The position numbers were made by a program, and so were the translations under genes. Positions 1-6,392 of a stretch of 9,995 nt of DNA are shown here, one piece after another (position 1 is the stretch's first letter; each line of letters opens with the position of its first letter). The stretch is from Bacteroidota bacterium (GTDB lineage: Bacteria; Bacteroidota; Bacteroidia; Bacteroidales; UBA932). The DNA lies in assembly GCA_017860395.1 (NCBI GenBank), contig JAGDMC010000035.1, positions 1 to 9,995 of the forward strand. The letters run 5' to 3'. The notes beneath the pieces are model-generated. The model ran no database searches and was not told the DNA's origin. It saw only the letters and a list, made by a program, of their open reading frames with translations.

Positions 1-255
1 TATCAGTTGTATAATATCTATTCAAATAATCTAAGGATGATTGAATTTGAGGAAGAGAGCAGGGAATCTGCGTTTCTCAATCTTGAGGCTGCAATGGAAA
101 AATACAGGCTGGGATCATTATCCGGAATTGAGTTCAGAGATATCCAGCTGTCATACATGAATGCTTCGGACAGGAGGCTCAGAGCCATTTATCAGGCAAA
201 AGTATCGGAAATATCATTGCATTTAATGGCAGGCGAGCTTTTCCGTTCCAGATAA
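1..255 (+). CDS. TolC-family outer membrane efflux protein, C-terminal fragment
   Basis: The frame is open from the first base to a TAA at 253-255, giving the last 84 residues of a gene that begins left of the window. The fragment is predicted to be almost entirely helical. It contains the typical end of a TolC/OEP repeat: a K-Y-R-L-G-S-L-S-G stretch, then I-Q-L-S-Y-x-N-A-x-x-R-x-L-x-A-I-Y-Q-A-K, then a short hydrophobic end with L-x-A-G-E-L. In this family these residues belong to the second helical hairpin of the periplasmic tunnel, which carries substrates out through the outer membrane together with an RND or ABC pump and an adaptor. Those partners, if present, would lie to the left and cannot be seen. 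The receptor gene on the right follows after 79 bp, so co-transcription is possible but not shown. A TTG at position 7 is an internal leucine, not a start. Confidence 0.8.
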   Translation, partial: YQLYNIYSNNLRMIEFEEESRESAFLNLEAAMEKYRLGSLSGIEFRDIQLSYMNASDRRLRAIYQAKVSEISLHLMAGELFRSR

Positions 256-289
256 CGACCGGATACCGGATTGAACTTTTTATGTTTTC

Positions 290-327
290 ATATGTTGTTG
301 TGTGATAAATCATTAATAACAACATAT
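290..327. repeat. Perfect 10-bp inverted repeat just upstream of the TonB receptor start
   Basis: ATATGTTGTT at 290-299 is exactly repeated as its reverse complement AACAACATAT at 318-327, with 18 bases between. The right arm ends 7 bases before the ATG at 335. A smaller dyad (TGAT-AA-ATCA, 303-312) sits inside the loop. It could be an operator, a 5'-leader hairpin next to the start codon, or a processing or termination signal between the TolC-type gene and the receptor. No T-run follows it, so a classical intrinsic terminator is unlikely. I found no full TAnnTTTG promoter in this gap. Confidence 0.55.
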
Positions 328-334
328 TCTTTAT

Positions 335-2761
335 ATGAGATTCGGACATATCGTATCAGCCTCTTTGCTTTTAAGTGTTTTATTATCATCATTCCCGCTG
401 TTAGCTGCGTCTGAAAACATTACGGCCGGCATAAGTGAGAAATTATATAATGTAAGCGGAATAGTAATTGACAAGGTGTCAAGGGAACCGGTTCCTTTTG
501 CAACAGTTTCTGTATGGAAGGGTTCTAAATATGCTATTACTGATACCTCCGGTATGTTTATTATTGAGGGGGTTCCGGCCGGCGCATGCAGGCTGCAGAT
601 AGATTTGCTGGGATACAACCAGTATATTTCCGAAGAATTTATGGTCTCTCCTATGAGTTATTTTGTCAGGGCAGAAATTGAGGAACAAAGTACTCTTCTG
701 AGCCAGGTTATTGTAAAACCAAAGGCCGAACCATACAGAAGGCTGCCGGAAAGTCCACTTTCACAACGCACGATTGGTGTTCAGGAGATTGAGCGGAATC
801 CGGGATCAAACAGAGACATTTCAAGAGTCGTAAGTTCATTGCCCGGAGTAGGTACAGTTGCAGGAGGAGGATATAGAAACGACTTGCTGGTAAGAGGAGG
901 AGGGCCTTCCGAGAACCGATTTTTTTTGGACGGCATAGAAATACCGGGAATAAACCATTTCAGCACTCAGGGTTCATCCGGAGGACCTGTTGGCATTATT
1001 GATGCAGATTTTATCCGTGAGGTGGATTTTTACGCCGGATCGTTCCCTGTGGCAAGAGGCGGAGCTGTGAGTTCGGTTCTTGATTTCAAACTAAAAGAAG
1101 GGGATCCTGCCAAAAACAGATATAAATTCACAATTGGAGCTTCGGAAGCTGGAATAACATCCAGCGGGCATCTCTCTAAAAAGACAAACTATCTGGTATC
1201 TGCAAGAACTTCATATCTTCAGCTGCTTTTTAAGGCAATTGGCCTTCCTTTCCTTCCATCATTTACAGACGCACAGTTTAAGATTAAGACACGGTTTAAC
1301 AATAGGCATGAGCTCATATTTATCGGAATTGCAGGGTTCGACAATATGACCCTGAATGAAGATACCGGCGGCAAAGAGTCCAATGAATACATTCTTGCAT
1401 ATTTCCCTGTTATTCAGCAAGAGGTATTCACACTTGGAACAATTTTCAGACACTACTATGGCAATAACACGATGAACCTTTACCTGAGCCATAGCTACCT
1501 TAACAACCGCAATACAAAATACAGCAATAACGATTATTCTTCCGAGCAGAATCTTTCACTTAAATACCGTTCAGTAGAACAAGAGACAAAATTCCGTTTA
1601 GAAAACGTTTCAAAAATTTCCGATTTCCGTCTCACTCTTGGAACTGGAACAGAACTCCCGACTTATTCAAACAATACATATCAGAAGATTTTTCTTGAAA
1701 ATCCGGTTACTGTAAATTATTCAACCAATCTCTCTTTTTTAAAGTATTCTGCTTTTGCAAACATCAATTATACATCGCCTGATAAAAGATTTACTGCAAA
1801 TGCCGGAGCAAGGGCAGACGGAAACAGCTACTCTTCTCAAATGGCAAATCCTCTTAATCAGTTTTCTCCTAGGGCATCCGTTTCGTACGAGATTGCAAAA
1901 GATTTTTACCTGAATGCCAGTGCAGGAAGGTATTATCAGCTTCCGCCATTCACCGCAATGGGCTTTAAAAACAGTAACGGGGAATATGTAAACAAGGGAT
2001 TGAAATATATCGGTTCGGATCAGGTTGTGATAGGAGCAGATTATCGAAACGATTCAGGATTTCAGGCGACTTTTGAACTGTTTCACAAATGGAATTTCAA
2101 TGGAATGTATTCTGTTGCCGATTCAATTCCTGTTGAAGGGAAAGGCATAAACTACGGAGTTGTGGGCAATGAAGAGATAACATCAACCATAAAAGGCCGC
2201 TCATATGGTGCTGAGCTTTCGGTAAGATGGTTTGTTACAGATAAATTTAACCTGTTAGCTTCACTTACAATGTTCAGAAGCCAGTTTCTTTCAAAAGAAG
2301 GAGAACTTATTCCCAGGTCGTGGGACAACCGCAGGCTTATGAATATATCTGCCGGTTATAAACTGCCTGCAAATTTCAGGATAGGTGCAAAATTCAGGTA
2401 CTCAGGAGGCAACCCGTATACTCCGCTCGATGAAGACAAGTCTTCACTGGTATCGGCATGGGATGCAAGCGGGAGAGGTTATTTAAACTATGATTATTAC
2501 AACACTCAATACCTTGGCGTTTTTAGCCAGCTCGACCTTAGACTTGACAAAGATTTCTACTTTAACAAGTTTGCCCTGAAAGTTTATGTTGATATTCAGA
2601 ATGCCCTTAACACCAAATTCAGAAATGCAGATGTGCTGGTTAGTACAGGCACAATTGTAAACCCGGATGCTCCCTATTCTCAGCAGAGGTATCAAATGAA
2701 GAAAATAGAGCTAACAGAGGGAACGCTTGTCCCAACACTGGGGATTACTGTTGAGTTTTAA
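335..2761 (+). CDS. TonB-dependent receptor with carboxypeptidase-regulatory-like N-terminal domain
   Basis: This 808-residue outer-membrane receptor should bind a substrate at the cell surface and import it using TonB-ExbBD energy; the substrate is unknown. Residues 1-25 look like a signal peptide (basic start, long hydrophobic core, ending A-A-S). Residues about 38-117 form a carboxypeptidase-regulatory-like fold (SGIVIDKVSREPVPFATVSV, then a D-T-S-G-M-F turn and LLGY). Residues about 140-255 are the plug, with ISRVVSSLPGV, the highly conserved LLVRGGGPSENRFFLDGIEI, and a glycine-rich loop. The rest, to the terminal phenylalanine (T-V-E-F), is the 22-strand barrel, with the usual final aromatic residue. 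ATG 335 is preceded by an in-frame TAA at 317. No SusD-like lipoprotein gene is adjacent, so this is not a SusCD pair; it resembles the orphan receptors common in Bacteroidales. Its last 17 bp overlap the convergent serine hydrolase gene. Confidence 0.93.
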   Translation: MRFGHIVSASLLLSVLLSSFPLLAASENITAGISEKLYNVSGIVIDKVSREPVPFATVSVWKGSKYAITDTSGMFIIEGVPAGACRLQIDLLGYNQYISEEFMVSPMSYFVRAEIEEQSTLLSQVIVKPKAEPYRRLPESPLSQRTIGVQEIERNPGSNRDISRVVSSLPGVGTVAGGGYRNDLLVRGGGPSENRFFLDGIEIPGINHFSTQGSSGGPVGIIDADFIREVDFYAGSFPVARGGAVSSVLDFKLKEGDPAKNRYKFTIGASEAGITSSGHLSKKTNYLVSARTSYLQLLFKAIGLPFLPSFTDAQFKIKTRFNNRHELIFIGIAGFDNMTLNEDTGGKESNEYILAYFPVIQQEVFTLGTIFRHYYGNNTMNLYLSHSYLNNRNTKYSNNDYSSEQNLSLKYRSVEQETKFRLENVSKISDFRLTLGTGTELPTYSNNTYQKIFLENPVTVNYSTNLSFLKYSAFANINYTSPDKRFTANAGARADGNSYSSQMANPLNQFSPRASVSYEIAKDFYLNASAGRYYQLPPFTAMGFKNSNGEYVNKGLKYIGSDQVVIGADYRNDSGFQATFELFHKWNFNGMYSVADSIPVEGKGINYGVVGNEEITSTIKGRSYGAELSVRWFVTDKFNLLASLTMFRSQFLSKEGELIPRSWDNRRLMNISAGYKLPANFRIGAKFRYSGGNPYTPLDEDKSSLVSAWDASGRGYLNYDYYNTQYLGVFSQLDLRLDKDFYFNKFALKVYVDIQNALNTKFRNADVLVSTGTIVNPDAPYSQQRYQMKKIELTEGTLVPTLGITVEF

Positions 2762-4064
2762 GCTCAAACAGGTCTCTTTTTGGCCATTGGCTTACTTTTG
2801 AGGCACTTTTCCTGAACATGGCATCGATTTGCCTTGGAAATGTAGATCCCTTCCATGAACTTGTATTTGTAATAAATACCCATGAAATACCGTCTCTCTG
2901 ATATTTAAGAAGAGCGCTCGATCCGGATAGGGTGCCCGTTCTTGACCAGTCTCCGTTTTTATTAACTTTTGCCCATCCGATAGGCAGTATCTGCGAGGTA
3001 CTGGTTGTCATAATATCAATACTCTTTTCATTGATGATATCCGGAATGCCCGGCCTGCCGTCAATAGATGCAACAAAAAGCAAAAGTTCCGATGGCGAGG
3101 CAACCCATGCTCCGGCACCCATAAGCCCCTCAATATTATTACCGCCGTAGCATCTTGGCAGCATTGCGCCACTTCCGTCGAACGCCTCAACAGGCACCTC
3201 ATTTTCAGGTTCATAGTACCTTACTTCGTTTGGAAACTTCTGGCTGTAAAGGTTATGGGCAAGGTGCATATCATAAATTCCTGCCGGGTTCAATATTCTC
3301 TCTTTTATATAATCTTCATAAGGCTTTCCGCTCACCTGTTCAATAACCCTAGAGAGAATTACGTATCCGAGGTTGGAATATCTTGTGCCGTTACCGGGTG
3401 CGAAGCCAAGTCTGCGGGAAATTGCATATTCTATAACGTCATCCGGAGAAGGAACCGAATCAAGACTCATTCTTTTGCTTATTGTTGTAGTAATGAACAT
3501 TGGGTCTCCGGCCCCTAACGTGAACCCGCCCCTGTGTCTCAGCAAATCTTCTATGGTAATTGATTTTATCCTTTTGTCACTGATGTTTTGAAATCGAGGC
3601 AAATCAAGTATTCCGCCCTCACCGAAAACTTTGCTTTTTAAAGAAATGCTGTCGTCTTCAATCAATTTCATTATTCCAACAGCTGTTATCAGTTTGGAAA
3701 CAGACGCGATTCTGAAAATATGCATGGGTTCAACCTTTACGTTCATCTCTTCATCTGCCCATCCGTACCCTTTAGTGTATATCAGCTTTTCATCCTTCAT
3801 TATTGCCAGCGAAGCTCCCTTTATGCGCCATTCGCGCATAAAACGTTCTATTTGCCCGTCCAGTTTCTTTGTCTCGGGGAAGTCGCTTAATTCATTGCTC
3901 AAAAGAAGATTTAATGCCATCGGGAGATCCTCGTCCTTTGCTATCGGATTTGCTGCCGCCCCCTTAAGGACATCGCGGAATCCGAATGCCAGACTTACGG
4001 AAATTATTAAAAAAAGAGATAGGACTAAAATTTTTCCACGGGATAGCTTTTTGCTTCTTTTCAT
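2745..4064 (-). CDS. Class C beta-lactamase-like serine hydrolase (penicillin-binding-protein fold)
   Basis: This 439-residue protein has all three active-site motifs of the serine beta-lactamase/DD-peptidase superfamily: S-V-S-K at 121-124 (nucleophile S121, general base K124), Y-S-N at 229-231, and R-T-G at 375-377 in place of K-T-G or H-T-G, followed by LSGSSALL. The N-terminus (MKRSKK, then a hydrophobic stretch at about 11-28) fits a signal peptide or membrane anchor, placing the enzyme on the periplasmic side. Members of this group include esterases, D-amino-acid peptidases and PBP4*-like proteins; the substrate cannot be told from sequence, and true beta-lactamase activity is not implied. 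Length is normal for the single-domain form. The start ATG is only 4 bases from a Bacteroidetes-type -7 box, so the mRNA may be leaderless. The MATE gene lies 38 bp upstream on the same strand. Confidence 0.92.
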   Translation of the reverse strand: MKRSKKLSRGKILVLSLFLIISVSLAFGFRDVLKGAAANPIAKDEDLPMALNLLLSNELSDFPETKKLDGQIERFMREWRIKGASLAIMKDEKLIYTKGYGWADEEMNVKVEPMHIFRIASVSKLITAVGIMKLIEDDSISLKSKVFGEGGILDLPRFQNISDKRIKSITIEDLLRHRGGFTLGAGDPMFITTTISKRMSLDSVPSPDDVIEYAISRRLGFAPGNGTRYSNLGYVILSRVIEQVSGKPYEDYIKERILNPAGIYDMHLAHNLYSQKFPNEVRYYEPENEVPVEAFDGSGAMLPRCYGGNNIEGLMGAGAWVASPSELLLFVASIDGRPGIPDIINEKSIDIMTTSTSQILPIGWAKVNKNGDWSRTGTLSGSSALLKYQRDGISWVFITNTSSWKGSTFPRQIDAMFRKSASKVSQWPKRDLFELKTQQ

Positions 4065-4068
4065 AGTC

Positions 4069-4099
4069 CAAAAATAGAAAAAGATAAAATGGCAGCAAA
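4069..4099 (-). promoter_or_regulatory. Bacteroidetes-type promoter for the serine hydrolase gene
   Basis: Read on the minus strand, TTTG (4096-4099) is followed by a 19-base spacer and TATTTTTG (4069-4076), an exact match to TAnnTTTG at the usual spacing. The expected transcription start, 4-7 bases further on, falls at or next to the ATG at 4064. The promoter fills the 38-bp gap after the MATE gene, so the hydrolase can be transcribed independently of it. Confidence 0.65.
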
Positions 4100-4102
4100 A
4101 TT

Positions 4103-5425
4103 TTATATGCTGCGCGTTTTGTGATTGAAACGAATTATAAACAATACAGATGCGGTGAACAAACCAAAGGCAAATCCTGACATAAGCCCGGCCTCTCCCA
4201 AATTGAAAACAAATCCAAAAACATATGCGACAGGTAAAGAGACAAATAAATATGAAAAAACAGCAATCAGCATGGGCCTTTTTACATCTGTGAGCCCGCG
4301 CAGAGCTCCGAGCGCAGTAACCTGTAATCCGTCAAATAATTCGAATAAAGCCACTACAATAAATATTTTTCCGGCAATTTTTATTACATCCATGTCGGAT
4401 GTAAACACCGATGAAATTTCCTCTCCGAAAAACATAAAAATTAATGCAAAAAATCCCATAAATACAAGAGAAATATGCATCCCTGCAAAACCATTTCTTC
4501 TCGCTGTTTTTGTGTCTCTCATGCCAATTGCATGGCTCACAAGGATTGTTGACGCACCTGCAATTCCATTCGAAATCATAAATGTAAAATTTATCATGGT
4601 AAGAGCAATCTGATTTGCTGCAAGTGCATTTGTGCCTATCCATCCCATCATAACCGTTATAAAACTTAAGGAAAAGAACTCAACGGCCATTTGTCCGGAA
4701 ATTGGAACGCCAATTTTTATTAGTTCAAACTGTTTCTTTAAAGAAAAAAGTTTTTTGTCGAACATATTTAAAAATCGTCTGTATCGTATATTTTTAAGCA
4801 ATATTGCAGCAAATATAACCGGCATTATCAGCCTGGAAATGAGAGTTGCAATTCCGGCACCGGTTGCTCCCATTTGTGGTGCCCCCAGCTTTCCATATAT
4901 GAGAATATAATTCAGGATAATATTTACCAGATTCGCAATGATGGTTATATACATTGCAATTTTTGTATTTCCGATTCCCTCCATAAACTGTTTAGACGTG
5001 AGAAAAATCATCATGGGAATTACTGATATACTAACCAGAATATAATAGTTATAAGAGAGCGCAACAACCTCGGGAGGCTGTCCCATTAAACCAAGGAGAG
5101 GTATAATGGCAATGAGAATCATGACAAGAAATACTGAAGAAATAAGATTGACAATTATTGAGTTCTGAAAATATCCGGCGACAATCCTGTATTCACCTCT
5201 TGCCCAAAACTGTCCTGCAACAGGAGTGAGACTTATAGAAAGGCCTATTCCAAAAACCATTATATTCATAATTATTGCTCCGGCAAAAGAAACCGCAGCA
5301 AGAGGTGCAGCACCAAGCCGGCCCACCATTATACTGTCCACCATTTGAACAACAGATTGCCCTGCCAGAGATAATATAATTGGCAGGGCAATATTCAGAT
5401 TATTTTTGTAGGGATTGATGTGCAA
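4103..5425 (-). CDS. MATE-family multidrug/cation antiporter, NorM-like
   Basis: This 440-residue, strongly hydrophobic inner-membrane protein has the length and about 12 membrane segments of the MATE family, which exports cationic drugs and other organic compounds in exchange for Na+ or H+. Typical signatures are seen: MVDSIMVGRLG at 28-38, GIGNTKIAMY at 150-159 and GATGAGIAT at 186-194. Three acidic residues sit where the NorM cation-site residues are found: D30 in TM1, E249 in TM7 and D365 in TM10, within FDGLQVTALGALRG. The start is a TTG at 5423-5425; an in-frame TAG lies four codons upstream and the next methionine (residue 28) is inside TM1, so TTG is the best choice. I found no TAnnTTTG promoter upstream, but a perfect palindrome at 5470-5482 could be an operator. 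Its substrate is unknown. Confidence 0.93.
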   Translation of the reverse strand: MHINPYKNNLNIALPIILSLAGQSVVQMVDSIMVGRLGAAPLAAVSFAGAIIMNIMVFGIGLSISLTPVAGQFWARGEYRIVAGYFQNSIIVNLISSVFLVMILIAIIPLLGLMGQPPEVVALSYNYYILVSISVIPMMIFLTSKQFMEGIGNTKIAMYITIIANLVNIILNYILIYGKLGAPQMGATGAGIATLISRLIMPVIFAAILLKNIRYRRFLNMFDKKLFSLKKQFELIKIGVPISGQMAVEFFSLSFITVMMGWIGTNALAANQIALTMINFTFMISNGIAGASTILVSHAIGMRDTKTARRNGFAGMHISLVFMGFFALIFMFFGEEISSVFTSDMDVIKIAGKIFIVVALFELFDGLQVTALGALRGLTDVKRPMLIAVFSYLFVSLPVAYVFGFVFNLGEAGLMSGFAFGLFTASVLFIIRFNHKTRSI

Positions 5426-5469
5426 TTTTATATTCTAAGTTAGGAGATGTTGAAATCTTGCTGATTTGA

Positions 5470-5482
5470 TTACTATTAGTAA
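5470..5482. promoter_or_regulatory. Perfect 13-bp palindrome upstream of the MATE gene (possible operator)
   Basis: TTACTA-T-TAGTAA is a perfect dyad lying 45-57 bp before the TTG start of the MATE gene. Its size and symmetry fit an operator for a dimeric repressor, and MATE pumps are often controlled by MarR- or TetR-type proteins. No such regulator gene is visible in the window. The region is A/T-rich, so chance is a real alternative. Confidence 0.35.
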
Positions 5483-5554
5483 CAGATATGGCAAAAAATG
5501 TTATAAATTTTTTAAAATAAATTGAAAATTATTACTTTTTTTAAAATCTATTTA

Positions 5555-5562
5555 TATATTTG
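5555..5562 (+). promoter_or_regulatory. Candidate -7 box driving a short intergenic RNA
   Basis: TATATTTG matches the Bacteroidetes -7 consensus TAnnTTTG exactly on the + strand. No good TTTG is present 18-21 bp upstream, so the promoter is only half supported. It points towards a short non-coding stretch that ends in an intrinsic terminator at 5595-5649. Confidence 0.4.
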
Positions 5563-5567
5563 TATAA

Positions 5568-5646
5568 CAAAAGTGGTTGAAAAAGTCACATTTGAGGCAG
5601 GCATATAGATTGGGGGTTAGTTTCTATGCCTGCCTTCTTTTTTATT
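5568..5646 (+). ncRNA. Candidate small RNA of about 80 nt
   Basis: Three elements line up on the + strand where no + strand gene exists. The first is an exact -7 box (5555-5562). The second is a small hairpin (GTGGTT / AGTCAC with loop GAAAA, 5573-5589, two wobble pairs). The third is a perfect 11-bp terminator stem followed by a T-run. Together they would yield an RNA of about 75-80 nt containing a G-rich loop (5612-5616) that could pair with targets. There is no credible open reading frame inside. The flanking genes, MATE and SIMPL, are both on the minus strand, and the RNA's 3' end meets the SIMPL stop codon. The weak point is the missing -33 element. The alternative is that the hairpin is simply a bidirectional terminator for the SIMPL gene. 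Family unknown. Confidence 0.4.
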
Positions 5647-5649
5647 TTA
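5595..5649 (+). terminator. Intrinsic terminator, strong on the + strand
   Basis: AGGCAGGCATA (5595-5605) pairs perfectly with TATGCCTGCCT (5625-5635), and partial pairing continues towards a G-rich loop. It is followed by TCTTTTTTTATTTT, a classical T-tract. On the minus strand the same stem could stop SIMPL transcripts, but there the following T-run (CTTTTTC) lies about 10 bases beyond the stem, so the preferred direction is +. The T-tract touches the SIMPL stop codon at 5647-5649. Confidence 0.75.
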
Positions 5650-6342
5650 TTCAAGCTCGAACCGCACCAATACTGTGTGCTCAAACCGGATCTTTTCAAA
5701 TTCAAGTACAGGAGAAATAAAACTATCGGCACTTTCGCCCATGGACATTTTTGTCACCGGCTGTACGCCCCTTACCTGCATCGAATAGTTGTCGTAGTTT
5801 TGAATGAAAATTGCTTTTCCCACCTTCCTGCCTAATGCATTAGCCAGCAATACTGCTTTGTCTTTTGCATTAACAGCTGCCTTTTCCATTACCCCGTCGC
5901 GAATTTTATCAACATTGCTCAGAGCGGTTTTTGCAATATTTACATCTGAGATTCCTGCCTCTTCCAGTGCAGCAAAAACCTTTGCAGTCATATCTGCCGA
6001 ACCTACTTTTAAAATATAGGATTTAGAAATAAGTATCTTGTCTTTTTTGAGAATATATTTTTCGTAAAAACTATTCATGTCCAGGACTGTCATGTTCTTT
6101 TCCAAATCAATATTAAGTGAGGTGAGCTTTTTAAACATGTCTCTTTCCTGTTTTTCGAGAGATATCTTTCCTTTGTTTTCTTTCTCGTTAATTGTTATGT
6201 TAAGATAAATTTCATCGGGAGCCACCTCAGTTTGAGCCCGTCCTGTAATCTCAATATAGTTGCAGTCAATAAAATTCTTTTCCTGGGCCATTCCGGTCAG
6301 AAAAATGAACAGTGCCGTAATGAGTAAAGTAATTCTTTTCAT
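5647..6342 (-). CDS. SIMPL domain (DUF541) exported protein
   Basis: This 231-residue protein starts with a clear signal peptide (MKRITLLITALFIFLTGMAQ) and is predicted to be periplasmic. The mature part begins with the family's typical N-terminus, IEITGRAQTEVAPDEIYLNI, and ends with an F-E-K-I-x-F-E-H-T-V-L-V-R-F-E-L strand, as in SIMPL/DUF541 proteins. The middle region (A-A-V-N-A-K-D-K-A-V-L-L-A-N-A-L-G, about residues 155-171) is the conserved helix followed by G-x-x-V-G-K-A. Characterised relatives include E. coli YggE, linked to oxidative stress, and mammalian SIMPL; the biochemical role is not settled. Length is normal for the family. It is divergent from the AraC-type regulator with 50 bp between the start codons and overlapping promoters, so the regulator may control it (inference). 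Confidence 0.9.
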   Translation of the reverse strand: MKRITLLITALFIFLTGMAQEKNFIDCNYIEITGRAQTEVAPDEIYLNITINEKENKGKISLEKQERDMFKKLTSLNIDLEKNMTVLDMNSFYEKYILKKDKILISKSYILKVGSADMTAKVFAALEEAGISDVNIAKTALSNVDKIRDGVMEKAAVNAKDKAVLLANALGRKVGKAIFIQNYDNYSMQVRGVQPVTKMSMGESADSFISPVLEFEKIRFEHTVLVRFELE

Positions 6343-6361
6343 AATAAATTGTAAAAATTTT

Positions 6362-6369
6362 TATCTTTG
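6362..6369 (+). promoter_or_regulatory. -7 box for the AraC-type regulator gene
   Basis: TATCTTTG matches TAnnTTTG exactly. TTTC at 6337-6340, 21 bases upstream, is a one-mismatch -33 element lying inside the first codons of the SIMPL gene. The predicted start, about 6374-6376, gives a leader of roughly 18 nt before the ATG at 6393. Confidence 0.5.
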
Positions 6370-6376
6370 GTATTGA

Positions 6377-6384
6377 CAAATATA
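6377..6384 (-). promoter_or_regulatory. -7 box for the SIMPL gene
   Basis: On the minus strand this reads TATATTTG, an exact TAnnTTTG match. TATG (6404-6407), 19 bases upstream, is a partial -33 element. The expected start, about 6371-6373, gives a leader of about 30 nt before the ATG at 6342. It lies 7 bp from the opposing box at 6362-6369, so the two promoters overlap. Confidence 0.5.
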
Positions 6385-6392
6385 CAATTATA

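Noticed and set aside
258..271. Tandem 7-bp repeat ACCGGAT-ACCGGAT after the TolC-type stop codon.
   Set aside because: Only two copies; the possible CCGG-ATA-CCGG hairpin has a 4-bp stem and no direct T-tract, so it is not convincing as a terminator.
2745..4064. Reading the serine hydrolase as an antibiotic-resistance beta-lactamase.
   Set aside because: The motifs show only the superfamily. The R-T-G third motif and N-terminal anchor fit the broad esterase/peptidase group, and no resistance function can be inferred.
3631..4077. A 148-codon open frame on the + strand opposite the serine hydrolase N-terminus.
   Set aside because: It is antisense to a gene with complete catalytic motifs and a good promoter; no family resemblance.
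4125..4613. A 162-codon open frame on the + strand inside the MATE gene.
   Set aside because: It is antisense to a well-supported membrane protein; its composition (rich in N, K, P, S) is what the reverse of hydrophobic codons gives, and it has no recognisable domain.
5488..5520. A 10-residue open frame (MAKNVINFLK) on the + strand upstream of the candidate small RNA.
   Set aside because: Too short, A/T-rich, with no ribosome-binding evidence or similarity that would support translation.
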